A stretch of 64,000 nt of DNA from Vitis vinifera (GCF_030704535.1 NC_081818.1:23290001-23354000), one strand, 5' to 3'. Positions 45,601-59,208 are shown, counted from the first letter of the stretch. A program made the numbers and translations. The notes: a model not told the origin generated them from the sequence alone.

Positions 45601-48600
45601 AAAATACATGCACATAGGCATGTGGAGATAGCTTCTGAGAATTTGAATCTCTATGTTGTCTAGTCAAATCTAAAACTAGATAATAATAAATAAATAAAAA
45701 AATTTGCATCATCAAAGCATGATTTTTCAAATTCCACTAGTGCCGGTAATTTAGGTTGGTGGTTATTAGTTATTTCTTATCTCAGGATTCTTTGTAAACA
45801 TGAATAGACTTGATAGGGCATGTTCTCTGTTATGTTCATTTCCATTGAAAGCAACTGTTAGTAGTTTATTGGTTATGGATGTGTCAGGTTGATCTTGATC
45901 CCTACGGTTCACCTTCTGTGTTCTTGGATTCTGCGGTTCAATGTGTTGCTGATGGAGGCATGTTGATGTGTACAGCAACTGATATGGCAGTGCTATGTGG
46001 GGGCAATGGAGAGGCCTGCTATTCCAAGTAAGGCTTTTTACTCCCCTCATTTTTTGATAGAGAAATGTTTCTGATTCTAGGCTCATCTTTGATGAACTGT
46101 TTATGTAGGTATGGTTCCTATCCGCTGAGAGGAAAGTATTGCCATGAAATGGCTTTGAGGATCCTCCTTGCCAGTATTGAGGTATCCATGAAAAAGCTGC
46201 TTTGTTTTAATATAGACAAAATATAACATAATTGAAATCCCATATTTGTCTTTGTCCAGAAGAACAGAGAAAAATGTATTGGTTCATCTTGCCTATCAAT
46301 CATTTTGCAATCTTTCAAAATTTCACAACTCTATGAAGCAACTGTTTTAAGTTTGAAGTGACATGATTCTATCTCTACCCAATATATTAATATGATTAGG
46401 TAAGGAAACTACACACTTTCAAAAATACCCTTTATTCAATGTATTCCCTTCACATCAAAAGGGCAAGATTTCTGTGATGTGTTAATTTAAGGTTTTGTGG
46501 TTCATTTAAGCGATTCTTAAATTGGGGAAGGGATAAGGTAAGGGATGATAACATAAGGCGGGATCCCAACCTCACCAAGGAAGTGGATACTCCAACTGCC
46601 CCATCACTTACCATTTGGGTGGATCACATCAATAGAAACCATAGCTGAGCACGCCCCTAACTAAGACATAGCTGTGCTTGATAAAATTGACTTGACCTTT
46701 TTTTCTTGCTATACAATACCATTGTGGGACAAAAATTCAACTGAAGAGTATTTGCATTGTAGAGCCTTGGGAGGGATGCAAGAAGCATTTTGTCCTCATT
46801 TGAGCATTTCACGAAATTAGATTTAATATTTATTTTACTTTTTCCCATTGTTATTCTGCAAAGAATCGTTTTTGTTGTTACAGTTTTGCACAAATTGTTC
46901 TTTATAATATATGATTTTATTCTTACTTTTTGTTGCATAATTTAGTTCTAAGTGTTGTCTAAAAGCCTTTTTTTTTCCTTGAATGCAGAGCCATGCAAAC
47001 CGCTACAAGCGGTACATTGTTCCTGTTCTCTCTGTCCAAATGGACTTCTATGTCCGGGTTTTTGTTCGCATATACACGTGCGTAGCCTACTTATTTCTGG
47101 TGCACTTAGTTTTAGCTTGTACGATGCTGTGTTTAGTCATTAATTTTTAGTTTGACTGACAAACGAAATAATTCATGTTCAGGTCTGCAAGTGCAATGAA
47201 GAGCACTCCTCTTAAGCTCTCTTACGTCTACCAGTGTACCGGTTGTGATTCATTCCATCTTCAGCCTATTGGGAGGACCGTCTCCAAGGTATGATTCATC
47301 TGAGAACATCTGCAATTGGTGCTAGTTCATTACTCACAGGTTTTGTAGCTTGATTGCATCTGTGCTTATGTTAAGCATTGATGACATGTGGGTGATATGG
47401 CATCATCAGAACTCCAATTTTCTGCCTGATTTATGTAATAAAGTAATAAGAAGATTCAGTTATTTATCATTCACATTCATAGAGATAAACTTAGAAAAAA
47501 ATTTATTAAAACATTAAAAGTTATATAAACAAAATGTTCAGAACGATAAAACATCTTGCTGATAGAATCTTATGAGCTTCTTTGATAAACAGCTTTGCTC
47601 GCAGAATCTTATGGGCTTCATTGATTCAGGTTTTGGGAAAAATTTCTCTGCTTCTGAAAGTAGGAAACAATGGAAGTGACCTGTGAAACATGTTTTCAGT
47701 GATTTACATAAATTATTTGTAAAACTCTGCACCTTTTTCAAGAAAAGTCAGAAAGTTGTTTTCCTCTATTTTAATTTCAAAATACCAAGCTGATATGGGC
47801 TACAAGCATAACACCCCACCTCATGTGTAACCTTCTTTTGACTTGCACGTGGCTTAGTAAATAGGGAAAATAAATAAGCGCTGAGATTCAAACTCATGAT
47901 CTTCTATAAAACAAGGCTCTAATATCATTTTGAGTTATCAATTTGACCGAAAAGCTTCAGCCATGAGGTAATGGTGGACCAACAATGTATACCAAGGTGA
48001 TGTGGACTAGGTCCTAACTTATAGTTGGGTTAGAATGGTTGGAGATGACATATCAATGGGGTTGCGTGGTAATTCAACCCAGAAAGTGAAGGGAAAATTG
48101 TTGGTTAATAGTACTAGTGGACAATTTGTTAGTTAAGTGTATTAATGCCTGATGTCATTCCAAGCCTGATTAACTCTGCTAAGGGAGTTCTGCCCAAGTT
48201 TTCTTACTTTTGAATCATAGCATAATCCCTGGCCCGCTGAAAATCTAAATCCTCAAGTAGTTGTAGAGGTCTGCTGATGGCTTGCATGCCTATGCCTTTT
48301 AACTTTGTTATAATGGTACTAAACTTCGCATACCAAATGCCTATACCAAGAAAGATCTTGGAATGTGGTAGCTTGGTGGAAGTATTGAATGTTTTCCTTG
48401 GTGGGCTGGATATAATGCTATTTTAACACTGTTCTATAGAAAACAACGGAGAATTAAAAAAAGAAGGAACTTTTGGATCATTGCTTTTTCTTGGAAATCA
48501 AAACAGAGCTTAGGTGTAGAAAGATGTTAGAAGAGTGTACATCATTGTAAGATTGAGCAGAAGGTTTTTTTTTTTTTTTTTCCTTTTCCCCATCACTATT

Positions 48601-51000
48601 AAAAGACTTGTTTACCATCTCGTGACATTATATATTTTGGGAATGCTGCTAATACCACATCTTCTTGTTAAAGATCAGTGATATAGTTTCATTTTAAATT
48701 GTTACTGTATTATTGATATTGTGCCTGTTTCTTGTTTTTTCTCTTCCTCCTCAAGAATAACAGTGTAAGGTATCTGCCTGGGTTTGGTCCTGTTGTTCCT
48801 CAAGAATGCAGTGACTGTGGGAAGAAATTTAACATGGGTGGGCCCATCTGGTCTGCTCCCATCCATGATCAAGAATGGGTGACTTCCATATTAGCAGATG
48901 TGAAATCTATGAAGGACAGGTATCCTGCTTATAATCGAATCTCTGCTGTGTTGACAACAATTTCAGAGGTAAATTCTTTGTGCATATTATAATTTATTGT
49001 ATTAAAAAATTAATGTCTAATGAGCCACTCAACATCTCATGTCAATCTAAATTGAAATTTCAAGTTTGGATGCATTTGGCGCTACTGAAGTAAATCCAGG
49101 AGATGATATAATTCATACTCATTTTTGGAGAAAAAGGAATTTATACTTCTTTTTTAAACCAATTCCGTAACTCTGCAACACAGCGTAATTTCCTTTGTGC
49201 ATAACTTTTCCCTAAATATTGTTTAATGGTTAATAGTAAAAGTGGTTGGTAATGCATACCAATTCAACATAATATTGCATAAAGTTTACCACCATAAAGG
49301 TGTGTGTTCTGTCAAACAGTGAGAAATTTCCTCTTTTAGAAAATAGAGCTAATATGTGAGGTGTATCCATCTCATAGGGCACAATTTCAATGATATGGCT
49401 TAGTATTGGGACAATCATAATTTAGGCTGGAACATCCAACATCACATGTATCGTCTTGATTTTCTTTGCTTTAATACATTTGTGTGACCTAATTTTCATT
49501 TGATCTATTGGTTTTACTTATGAGAGATCATACATGTTTTTGTGATTGTATGGTTACACATGTTTTCATTTGAGAGACTTATCGAATTATGGATGTTTGT
49601 AAATGGATGTTTTGGGAAATTCTTGTCTTATGAAGATGATCTTGTGCATGTGTTTGTTCCTGACCCCATTAGCCTATTTTGCAGGAATTGCCTGATGTTC
49701 CTCTATTTTTGAGTCTTCACAACCTCTGTGCAACGCTAAAATGCACTTCGCCATCAGCAGTAATATTCCGTTCTGCTGTGCTAAATGCAGGATATCGTAT
49801 ATCTGGAACTCATGTGAATCCATTAGGAATGAAATCTGATGCTCCCATGGATGTAATTTGGGACATAATGCGTTGCTGGGTGAGGACCCTTTTTTGTTCC
49901 TTATATGATAAGATCGCAATGTTAAACATTTTTCAGGAACTTTCAAGGTCTTTTTTAATAGGGAAAAGTGTGCTTTTCTACATGCATATGAACCGTTTAA
50001 AAATGATTTTAGTTTCATGCACCCTAAAGTCAAGGGTCATATTTGAGGTGGTCAAAGGTAGTACCTCTATAATTATAAGATATTACTATGTGGACAAAGT
50101 AGTACCTTTGACCAAAAAGTGCATAAAATTCTAATTATTTTAGATAAATATATTAAATTTGGATTTTCTAAACTTAAGTTCTTATTTCGTGATTTTTTCC
50201 AAAAATGCGTACGAAAACACACTTTTCCCTTTTCAATTCTCAAATTATCATGCAGGCAGCATCTTGACCCTGTTTCCTGAATCACCTAGTTTTCTCAAGT
50301 TAATTGCTACATCCTTTTCTGGATATTTCCTTGTTTGAAGAATTGTAACATCGATGGTTTTTCTAAAGGCTACGAAATGGCATTCACATAATCAGCTCAT
50401 GACTTGTAGGTAAAAAATCATCCTGTGAAAGCTCAACAACCAGATCAATCTGGGAGTGTAATACTTGCGAAGGAACCGGTTCTTCAAGTGAGTTTGTGTC
50501 TTGAGCCCTTGTAGTTTTTTGAGAGTGTTGGAAGTATAGATTTCCTCCCCTTTGGATTTGTTTACTTTTTTCACGGATTCAGTTTTAATCCGGCAGCACT
50601 CCCCCTAAAATCAAATCTCAAGGCAACAGTCATACGGATACTTCCAGACGCACCCACCACACAACCACACTCAACTTGGAAAAAATAAAAAAAAGGTATT
50701 GATTTGCTAGTTTCATGAGTCGAGAATTAATCTCTCTTGCATCTTTATTTTGATGTTGTGCAGGCTAACTTTGCTCGAGCAGTTGCCTCTCTGAGCAAAG
50801 CACAAACCAAAAAGGTAGCACGCTTCTTACCAAATCCTGAACGGCATTGGGGCCCAAAGCTCAGGGCAGGACGACAGATTACTAGCAAGCATGTGTCTCT
50901 TTTAGGTCCAGAGGCTGTAAACGGAAGTATGAACCATCAAGAAGATGAAGAACCAAATTCCAAGCGGCAGAAGACAGATCAAGCGGCTTTGGCTTCATAA
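42620..51000 (+). CDS. TRM1: tRNA (guanine-26-N2)-dimethyltransferase, 12 exons, 579 aa
   Basis: Transfers methyl groups from S-adenosylmethionine to G26 of cytosolic (and often organellar) tRNAs. Exons: 42620-42715, 44269-44571, 44990-45077, 45411-45532, 45888-46027, 46109-46181, 46989-47077, 47183-47288, 48756-48968, 49685-49879, 50410-50487, 50764-51000. All introns are GT-AG, the frame holds throughout and the total is 1740 bp. Visible motifs: [11 protein letters not shown] and V-A-L-D-N-D (SAM binding), D-L-D-P-Y-G-S-P (the TRM1 signature with catalytic aspartate), paired C-x2-C motifs Y-Q-C-T-G-C and E-C-S-D-C-G (metal site), and a lysine/arginine-rich C-terminus with S-K-R-Q-K that may be a nuclear signal. 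The length matches plant TRM1 proteins. Exon 2 encodes a variable acidic/lysine insert typical of plants. Intron 1 is 1.55 kb. Confidence 0.96.
43981..44120 (+). repeat. 30-bp tandem repeat in TRM1 intron 1
   Basis: Four complete units and one partial unit of a sequence around AAATATTTCATATTCAAACT, with exact 30-bp spacing (43981, 44011, 44041, 44071, 44101). Copies differ at a few positions. Confidence 0.95.
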
Positions 51001-52037
51001 AGAATGTCCTCTTGCATAATTGTCCCTGGATTCTAGCTGTCTCTCTGATCTTCTAGTCTGCTTTCTGCCGGAGAGACAAAGAAGTCATCTAGTATTCCCA
51101 AAAAGGGTTGCTGGGTTCTTCAATAATCACATCCCATAATCCCTCATATTTTGAGCTGCATTTTCATCCAATTTCTGAGTTCTGATAGTGTAACCTAAGA
51201 TTTTATTAGTAATATATTTGTTGAGTTGCTGCAATCCGCTTGTTCCTTGGACCCTGTTAAACTCAGGTGTTGTTTTGGATGTTGTATGAAATGACTTACT
51301 TCAGCTCTCATCCTTTTAATTAAGATTTTCCAACATGTTTTGATATGCCGAAAAACAGGTAATGATTATGTTTAGGGCTGGAGTTGTAGTCAAGAGTGCC
51401 ATAAGAATCCTGGTCAAAGAACATGGACTCCAACCTTGGTGGTTTAACTGCTATCCTCTGATTTTCTGGCTCTAAGCCATTGATTGTCATTTTCAGTTGG
51501 GCTTCTTTGGTCCATGAGAAAATAAAGGATATTGTGTTCATGTTAGGCGAGAAAGCTATGGCATTTTCAGGGGAAAAAACAATGAACAGGACAGGACGTA
51601 GTGACAAGCTGCCAACCAAATCCAAGCCTTGGATGTGAGGAGAGGGGTTACACGGTTTGACCATGACAAGAACCTTAGACTAAGGTGAAGAGCCCTTGCA
51701 GCAAATGGACGAATCTGTACAAGATTTTTCGGCCTTTTCCTTGGGGCCCTTGGGAAAAGTAGGACAACATGATGTTTCAAATTTAAAGATTAAATTCCAA
51801 AAAAGAAAGGCACAGTGACCATAGTCATAACACAAACATGGAAATCTTTTGTAGTTAAATCAACTATCTTTTATTTTTTTTTCTAAGCTCATAGCACGAG
51901 TACAACAAAAATATTACATTCATCAATTGCAAATCCAAGCTTTTTGACCAAATAGGTCTGCGACAAAATTAAACAGTGGTTGAGAACTATTGATTCCTTA
52001 ACTAACAGAAAATAAAGACAGATATTCAAAAAATCTA
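51001..52037. other. Convergent 3-prime region between TRM1 and RGP
   Basis: Both genes end towards each other, so this 1.04 kb holds their 3-prime UTRs and polyadenylation regions. An open stretch at 51320-51664 (minus) has no family resemblance and is not supported as a gene. Confidence 0.65.
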
Positions 52038-54810
52038 TTAGGCAGTGCCATTAGGACGTTTGGCAGAACCTCCAGCTGGGTTGAGCTCATCCCAGGCTTC
52101 AATCCATGTGACCATGGCATCCCCTAACTTGACAAAGTAAGGGTCTACCTTCCCAAGCTTTTCCTTGACTAGCTTGGCCAGCTCAACATAGCATTTTTGA
52201 ACAGTGGTGCAATCCTTTGGAAGGGAAACTGATTGGAAGAATGGGATAATCTCTTCCTGCCAGAAGATGCCATTGTATTCCTTCTTTAGGTTCACAAAGG
52301 GGTTACTAGCTTTGCTGTGCCAAATGTATGGCAAACCTGTCTTCACTCCCAATCCCAGATGGTCGCATGTCACCTACATGATCACCCATCAAACACCCAT
52401 CATTGGCAATTTTTTTTATTTTTTTTAGTACTTCACTATTATTATGTTGTCATTCATTCTTAAAGGTTTCTTTTTTGTTCTTAGGATTTTTGAAAATTTA
52501 ACCAACTGCTATAATGCTGGAAAGATCACAAGAAAATATGAAAGCAGAACAAATTGCACATGAAATATTGAGGAAAGGAAGCTGATCCCACACCTTGACA
52601 CACCAGCCAGCCCACATATCGTCGTAGCGTCCAATAGGCTGACCATCACCCATGAGTCCGAAGTACATGGCAGGGCCAATGAGATCACGGTCAAATGCCA
52701 GATTCATACCACACATGGGGAACAAGGTGCCCTTTGGAATGGTCAAAACAGCATCCACAAACCTGATAGAACCATTGACATGTAAATTGCAATTATATTA
52801 ACATCAAATGAAGTTTCTAGGCTTCTAGTTGAGGAGAAATCGCATACCTAGTATTCCTCTCAAGTGGCTTCACGAGCTGTGTTGGTGCATCATAATCTGG
52901 GATGTTGAGCCACAAACCATGAGAAACAGCAGTAGGAACACCCTCACGGAGACTGAAAGGGTATCCACGCACATAATCTGCACCTTCACGGAACGGGTCA
53001 TACAGGGTGTTGAAAAAAAAGGGAGTGGATGGGGAAAGAAGGTTCTTAATGTGCTGCTCAAGTGCATTGATCTGTTTGCCAGATGGGTCCTTAGCAACCT
53101 AAGCATCAATAAGAATTTCGGAAAAGTCAGTTTCAAGAGATCGTTCAATCAGTAAATAGGAATATTATAACACTAGTAAACAAAACTACTTCAACATAAA
53201 AAAATAAAAAATAAAATAAAAAAGCACATGCCAATGCATAAAAAATATCAATCATCTGACTAACAAGTAATCAAATTGAAATAAGAACGATTCTTAGCAT
53301 CACTAGTCAGGTCAATCATCTGGTGAAGCAAATTGTTTAAGCCCAATGAAATAATTATCAGCCACTTTTGATAGAACATATGGAAATATATCAACCAAAA
53401 GACAGACCCTTAAATCTAATCAACTAGCTTGAATCTGGAAGTTAATAAAAACTAAACATCATAATCTTCATACAGTCATGGCTTACAATTATATCGACAG
53501 AGTCATTTGGTGATCATCCACTTTTAGCCATTTCAAGGCCGGTATACCAATTGGATGGTCTGCTAGCATGCAAGCAAGAAATGGAGTAAAGTTCTCTTTT
53601 CGGTGGGAAAGGTTATCATCATAGGAGGAGCATCTAGTACATTATAGGTTGCCTCTCTCCAAGTCGATCTATTAGCTGTGATTGCTTATCAACCAGGACC
53701 CACCAAAGGGACAAAAAATAAAACCGATGACCCAATTCATATGAACGTATTGTAGGAACAAATGATGATACAATTATGAACAAGATTTCAAAATGCTACA
53801 GCTGTATATCACATTTATCAATTAGAAATGCATCTTCCCTTGACAAGGGCATTAGTGAAATTGGAAAAACAATTATATGTGTGGTTGAGAGAAGGAAGCA
53901 ACATATTAATCCAAACAAAGAATTTCAAGATCTCATCAGCCATCCTCAGTTTTAAGACTTAAGTCAATTATTAGTAGAAGCTATAGCTTGCAGACAAATA
54001 AGTCAAATTTACCAGATCTCTGATCTCAAATTAGGCAATAGCTTACAAATCAGGAGAGATCTTAAAGTAATTGCATCACTGATCCTTACTATAATTCATA
54101 TAAAATAACAAAGTTGGAATTTGAAACCAAATTCCAAAGACCCAGTCCCCAATTCCACGAAAAATCGGAAGTAAATGCAAGATATTCAAATTCCATAAAG
54201 TTCGAGTTCGAAACCAAATCCAGCAGAATGCAAAGAAACGAAGGATAAGCACAGTTGAAGGACAATGCAGATTCAAACTGATACCACAATTGCACGCAAA
54301 TAATATTTACATAACGGGTCAAAATAAAAAAAGTCCATACACTGCAAGAAAAAGACAATCCACTCGATTTTCTCACCAACCAAGCAACTTAGTCGAAGAC
54401 AAAGAGACACCAAGATCCAAACTTTGCGGCATAAAAGCGAAAACACAGATAGAAAACAGCAAGAGGAGAAGGAAAAAAACACTTACAAAGCAGTCATCAT
54501 CAATAGTGAAGATGTACTTCTTCTTGGAGACCATGTAGCCGAAGCAACGGCAAGCAGAGTCCTTGAAGGAAATGCAAGAGGCCTTGGGGCCCAGAATCTT
54601 GTTAATATCATTGCGATTGTAGAGCTCATAGTCGAAGCCATCTGGGACCTTGATGGTCTTCGAAGGATCACCATCCTGAACGATGATCAGATGATACGGC
54701 TGAAAAAACGGCCGCCACATTTCGAGGAAGTCGAGGTTCCTGATAGTGGGGATCACGATGTCAAGCTCGTCCTTGAGGAGAGGCGTGGCGGTCGACGATG
54801 GCGCAGCCAT
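52038..54810 (-). CDS. RGP: Reversibly glycosylated polypeptide / UDP-arabinopyranose mutase, 4 exons, 359 aa
   Basis: GT75-family enzyme that interconverts UDP-arabinopyranose and UDP-arabinofuranose for cell-wall polysaccharides, acting in the cytosol and at the Golgi surface as a complex. Exons: 54487-54810, 52848-53098, 52594-52762, 52038-52373 (324, 251, 169 and 336 bp); all GT-AG and in frame. No signal peptide, as expected. Motifs: [11 protein letters not shown] near the N-terminus, D-D-D-C-F at 104-108 (metal/nucleotide-sugar site) and V-R-G-Y-P-F-S with Arg152, corresponding to the Arg158 of Arabidopsis RGP1 that is reversibly glycosylated. Also [17 protein letters not shown], and a C-terminus in [10 protein letters not shown]. 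Length is normal for the class 1 (mutase-active) group. It is convergent with TRM1. Confidence 0.96.
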
Positions 54811-54917
54811 TGTGAAGAGGGAAAGAGGCCGAGTTCTAACGTTCTAGAGAGAGGTGGAGGTGATGGTGCTGGTAGTAGTAAAGAATGGTGGAAGGAGGGA
54901 GGCAATGGTCGTGGTCT

Positions 54918-54925
54918 TATAAATA
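54918..54925 (-). promoter_or_regulatory. TATA box of the RGP gene
   Basis: The minus strand reads TATTTATA here, 108 bp upstream of the ATG, giving a leader of about 75-80 nt. Confidence 0.5.
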
Positions 54926-56039
54926 AGGAGTACGTAGTGGCACGTGCGACGTCGGTGGTCTCGGCACGAGTGGCGCGCCCGGGGGATGGGTGTCGGTGAG
55001 TGGGACTCTTTCAAAAAAATCGCCGCTGATATTGGTCTGCCTTGCGTTTATGTTCAAAAATGGCAATTCTTTTGATGCATTCCATGTGTATCGTGCACTA
55101 CCGCCGCGTCGCCATTCACTTAAAGGGTTCGGAGCTTTTACATGATCAAATGGCTGTGAGTCGTCTGATCCAGTGGCCCTGTTTGTGAAGGTGGGATAAG
55201 GTTCTGATTGAAATATTATGGTCATGGATGGAAACTATGAAGGCATATAGGGGGATAATCATTGCATGGCGCCACTTCCTTTTGACTTCGGCATTGGAGA
55301 CTTGTGAGTTGTGAGTAGTTGTGAATGTGTTCAGTGGATATCCCATTTTGATTTATGTTACATTATTTTATTTAATTTTTTAATAATTTATTGTGTGAGT
55401 GCAAGGCAAAATTCTCTGCACATCCATCTCAATTAAGAATTTTTTAATCTTGAACTTTAATGTTATCCAAAATTATACTTTTGGACATCATTTAAATTGT
55501 TCTTAAATATTTTTTAACTATCTTTATAATAAATTTTTGTTCAAAATTTACATAAATCACAAACTCTAAAATATATTCATTTGGTACAATAAATGCATAT
55601 AGCATATTCGGGCAATACTTGGATAAGGTATACCAGGACAAAAATATTTTAAAAAGTCATGTCAATTTTGTATTTTTAATAAAAAAACATTAAAATCTAT
55701 TTTATTTTATATAAGAAGATTAATTAATATGTTCAAAATTAATGCCTAAAATACATTTATTTTAATTTTTTATAAATTTAAAAAAATAATCTAGTGTTAT
55801 ATATGTAGAAATAATATATTTTCATCATTTTTCATTTAAATTTTTTTCTTCTCTATTCACATCTTCTTCTTTCAATTGAATTGTTCAAAATAAGTGTAAT
55901 TTCCATAATTTCAAAAAGCAGAGGTAAAAGCTTTTTCTTTATATTAATGATTTAAGGTTTGTATTTTATATTTTATTCTTTTGGATTTATACATGCACAT
56001 CTTCTCATGTTCATAATAGAATATCTTATGAGAAAAAAC
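54926..56039. other. Upstream spacer of the RGP gene
   Basis: The first 200 bp beyond the TATA box are GC-rich for this window and probably promoter. Beyond 55340 the sequence turns AT-rich with no gene seen. Confidence 0.55.
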
Positions 56040-56820
56040 TAGTAAAATACCCTATGAGTTATGGAATGATTATGCACCTAACAAGCATACTTGAAAGTGT
56101 AAGGTCTGGTACAATTACAACTTATAGGTTTTTAATTATTAAATCAGAAAACAATCTCATAGAAGTGAACTCCATAATGGAAACAAAGAAAGTTGATTTC
56201 TTTGAAAATGTATTTCTTATGAAATTGAGTGGTGAAGAAACAAATTTAGAGAATAATTAGAGACAAGTCTAATGAATCTTCTAAAATTGAACTAAGAAGA
56301 AGTAAAAGAGATGAGAAAGAAACAAATGTTAAAAATGATTTCTACACCTTTCTAATATATGAGAACTTTAGATTCTTCAAAGAAGCTATAACTTCTTTAG
56401 ACACACCATTATGAAAACAGACCATTAACAATGAAATCAAATTGATCATGTGTAAACCATACATGGGAGATAGTAGATTTATGCCATAGTGAAAAGACTA
56501 TAGGTTGTAAGTGGATGCTTCAAAAAAACATTAGAGTGAGATGGGTCCATAAAGAAGTACAAAGCATCCATAATAATCAAAGGTTTTAAACAAAGGGTAT
56601 ATATTATTTTGACACCTTTTCCCACATGACCATGATTTCCTCAATTAGAGTTTTGTTACCTCTAGCTTTCATTTATAATTTGGTAAACACTAGATGATGC
56701 TAAGATTGTGTTCTTGAATGGGGAATTGGAAATGAAAATAAAAATTTATATAGACCAACCTAAGGGTTGTGTGGTTCTAGGAGAAGAATGAAAGGTGTGT
56801 GTGGACTAGTTATATCACTA
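56040..56820 (+). pseudogene. Ty1/copia reverse transcriptase remnant
   Basis: Across several frames with stops, this retains copia RT blocks in order: E-A-I-T-S (about 56383), T-W-E-I-V-D-L, T-I-G-C-K-W-M (about 56497-56516), I-K-G-F-K-Q, Y-F-D-T-F-S, S-I-R-V-L-L-P-L-A (about 56640), V-F-L-N-G-E-L (about 56711) and I-Y-I-D-Q-P-K-G. The match ends where the palindromic element begins at 56831. It is unrelated in age to the intact element at 31408: here decay is heavy. Confidence 0.7.
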
Positions 56821-56830
56821 TATGGGTTAA

Positions 56831-57979
56831 TGTTATGATAGAACCCTTTAAAGTATAACATAACATAACATAACAAATGAGTTTTAGCTTTCACTATTCA
56901 ATCCTTAATTAAATTAATATTTATTTGAACATTCATACCTATATCACTTGCATTATACATAACTAGGATGTATTAAAGTTGTGTAAAATATTTAAGTCAT
57001 AAGTTCCTTGCAAGTTGATGAGTAATTTATAGTCAATCCATGGTCTCAAACAATTCATCAAGGTTGTAGTGCACTAACTCTTAATTAGAGAGATAACTTA
57101 TCTTGGTCATCGAGATAAGTTTTTCACGAAGAGTGCACTATTGTGTATGGTTTACATATTGAAAAATATCTACAGTAATTCATAATATTTGCTAGTGAAT
57201 TGTCTTGATTTCATCAAGCTAATAATTGTATGGATTCTCAACCTTAAAAGAATATTGAACCACTATTGTAATCTTTAATAACTTTGACCTATGCGTGAGG
57301 CTCTAAGGTAGTCATATATTCCCTATTGATTGAGTCACTATTGACTAAAGTAGGTGATGATAGGTATTCTCAATAGAGATACCATGATATCTCATGGGAT
57401 TGAGACAATGTGTTCTCTTATGTGATTCTAAGGATTTATAACATAAAATTTATGACACTACAATAATTTCTTAAGAGGGATTTAGCATATGTCATTTGTG
57501 GATCTAAGTATATCAATTCATCACAAAATAGGAAGATCTAAGACTTAATGATGGTAGAGATAATCTTGATAGGTTTATAACTTCCATCTCATTAAATTAT
57601 GAACACCAGTACATGGTAAGTCCACATACAGTGGATATTAGGTTATGGATACTAATCTACTTACATGAGAAACACCTCTTGACGATTAAGACAAATCATT
57701 CTTCCAATTAGAAGGTAGTGCACTATAATTTTAAAAGGATTGTCTAAGTCCATGAACCAATTATAAACAACTTATCAACTTATAAGGAACTTATAACTTA
57801 GATCTTTTATATAATTCCTGATACACTCAAGTCATATACAATGCAAGTGATGTAGGCTTGAATGCTCAAATTAATTATAATGCATAAATTGCATAGTAAA
57901 GGGATACCAAAATCATGAATATAAATTAATTTTATTTATTGTTACATCATGTCATTCTTTTTAGGGTTCCATCCTAACA
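56831..57979. mobile_element. Palindromic (long inverted repeat) element, 1.15 kb
   Basis: Ends are TGTTATGATAGAACCCT and AGGGTTCCATCCTAACA. Inverted arms of about 280-300 bp can be followed inward: TTTGA(A/G)CATTCA, ATCACTTGCATT, TAAGTTCCTT, AAGTTGAT and AGTGCACTA occur on both sides in opposite orientation. The middle (about 57130-57690) is single-copy and non-coding. It interrupts or abuts a copia RT remnant. No target duplication is obvious. The TG...CA ends would also suit an LTR, but such extended inverted arms argue for a foldback or MITE-like DNA element. Confidence 0.65.
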
Positions 57980-58392
57980 TGCACATGATTTCAACCAAAT
58001 ATTTCAAAGTTGCAATTATTTAATTTTAAATTTAACTTCTTTTTTTTATTAGCTTTAAGTTTAGTTGAGTCATTCTCAGTTAGAGATAAATCTATTCCTT
58101 GGTCAAAGCGTTTAGTGGGCTGAATTGGTATAACTACATTTTAACTTGATTTATTTATGTTTGAGCCATTCAACATTTTTAAGAGAGTTATATTAGAACT
58201 CTGCCTATAAAAGCCTCTCCTTAGAGTTACTCGAGAAATCACTTCCTCCTAATCTAATGTTTCCATCTTTGCCACTTCTCTATCTTTGGTGACTCTACTT
58301 CTTTGTTTTTTATAATTGCTATAGCCCATCATTTTGATCCACTATTACAGTCCATTCTATGGTTCCACTTTACTTGCTTGAAATCCTTTGCC

Positions 58393-58498
58393 TTTAACAC
58401 TACTATTACTAAGTTTTCCTTTGACACTACTACAACCAAGTTCATCATTGACATTTCTACAACCAAGTTCACCATTGACATTGTAGCCAAGTTCACCC
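58393..58498 (+). repeat. 27-bp tandem repeat, about four units
   Basis: Units around TTGACA(C/T)T(A/T)CTACAACCAAGTTCA begin near 58393, 58421, 58448 and 58475. Being a multiple of three, they keep a frame open (a T-T-K-F-x-I-D-I periodic string), but there is no sign of a real gene. Confidence 0.8.
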
Positions 58499-58692
58499 TA
58501 CTACAACCATACCAATTGTTGCACTCTTCTTGTAGCCATATATACTATTGCAAGCTTCCTATAGTCAACCTTCAAATTTGAGTTGTATTGTACCTCATCC
58601 AAGGAATGCACCTTAAATAAGGCTTTTGGTTATTAAATATTAGAGGTAGGACACTAGTTCCCTATTGTACCAATATTGATCTCTAAGGAAAG

Positions 58693-59208
58693 TAGGGATG
58701 GCAACGGGGCGGGTTCGAGACGGGTCGCCCCCATCCCAATCCCGCCCCATTTATTCAAAATAATTTTCATCTCTGTCCCATTTAAAAAATTAAATGGGGA
58801 GGATATCATAAATTCTCATACCCATCTCACCCCGCACTATTTAACTTTTTTTTTAATTTTAATTTTTTTTAAAAAAAAATTACTTCAAATTTTTTTAATT
58901 ACATTAAAATAAATATATTTTATAAATAATTAAATTATTATATTTTTTATAACTTATTTTATTAAAAATATTTTTTTATTATTTATATATTAAAAATAGT
59001 AAAATAAAAATTAATTTAATTTAATTTTAAATTAAATTAATTTTATATATAATTGGGGTGGGCGGGGCGGGGCGGGGCGGGGCAATACCCGAACCTACCC
59101 CGGGTATTAAAAAAATTCTCAAATCCGTTTATTAAAATTGAACCCCGTCCCATTAGGGACAAGACGGGGCAGGTACTCGAAAAAAAACCCGTCCCATTGC
59201 CATCCCTA
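58693..59208. mobile_element. Non-autonomous hAT-type element (MITE), 516 bp
   Basis: Terminal inverted repeats start TAGGGATGGCAA(C/T)GGG(G/A)CGGGT on each side and are flanked by a perfect 8-bp target duplication AAGGAAAG (58685-58692 and 59209-59216). The 8-bp duplication and TAGGGATGGCA-type ends identify hAT. The interior is AT-rich with GGGGC repeats near 59056-59083 and has no transposase. Confidence 0.95.

Noticed and set aside
51320-51664. 114-codon minus-strand frame between TRM1 and RGP
   Set aside because: Falls in the convergent 3-prime UTR zone, with no homology signal or promoter.
54424-54999. 191-codon plus-strand frame
   Set aside because: Antisense shadow of RGP exon 1 and its promoter; the R-R/E-rich text is the complement of the real coding frame.
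58303-58581. 92-codon plus-strand frame with periodic T-T-K-F text
   Set aside because: The periodicity is produced by the 27-bp tandem repeat; there is no evidence of a gene.
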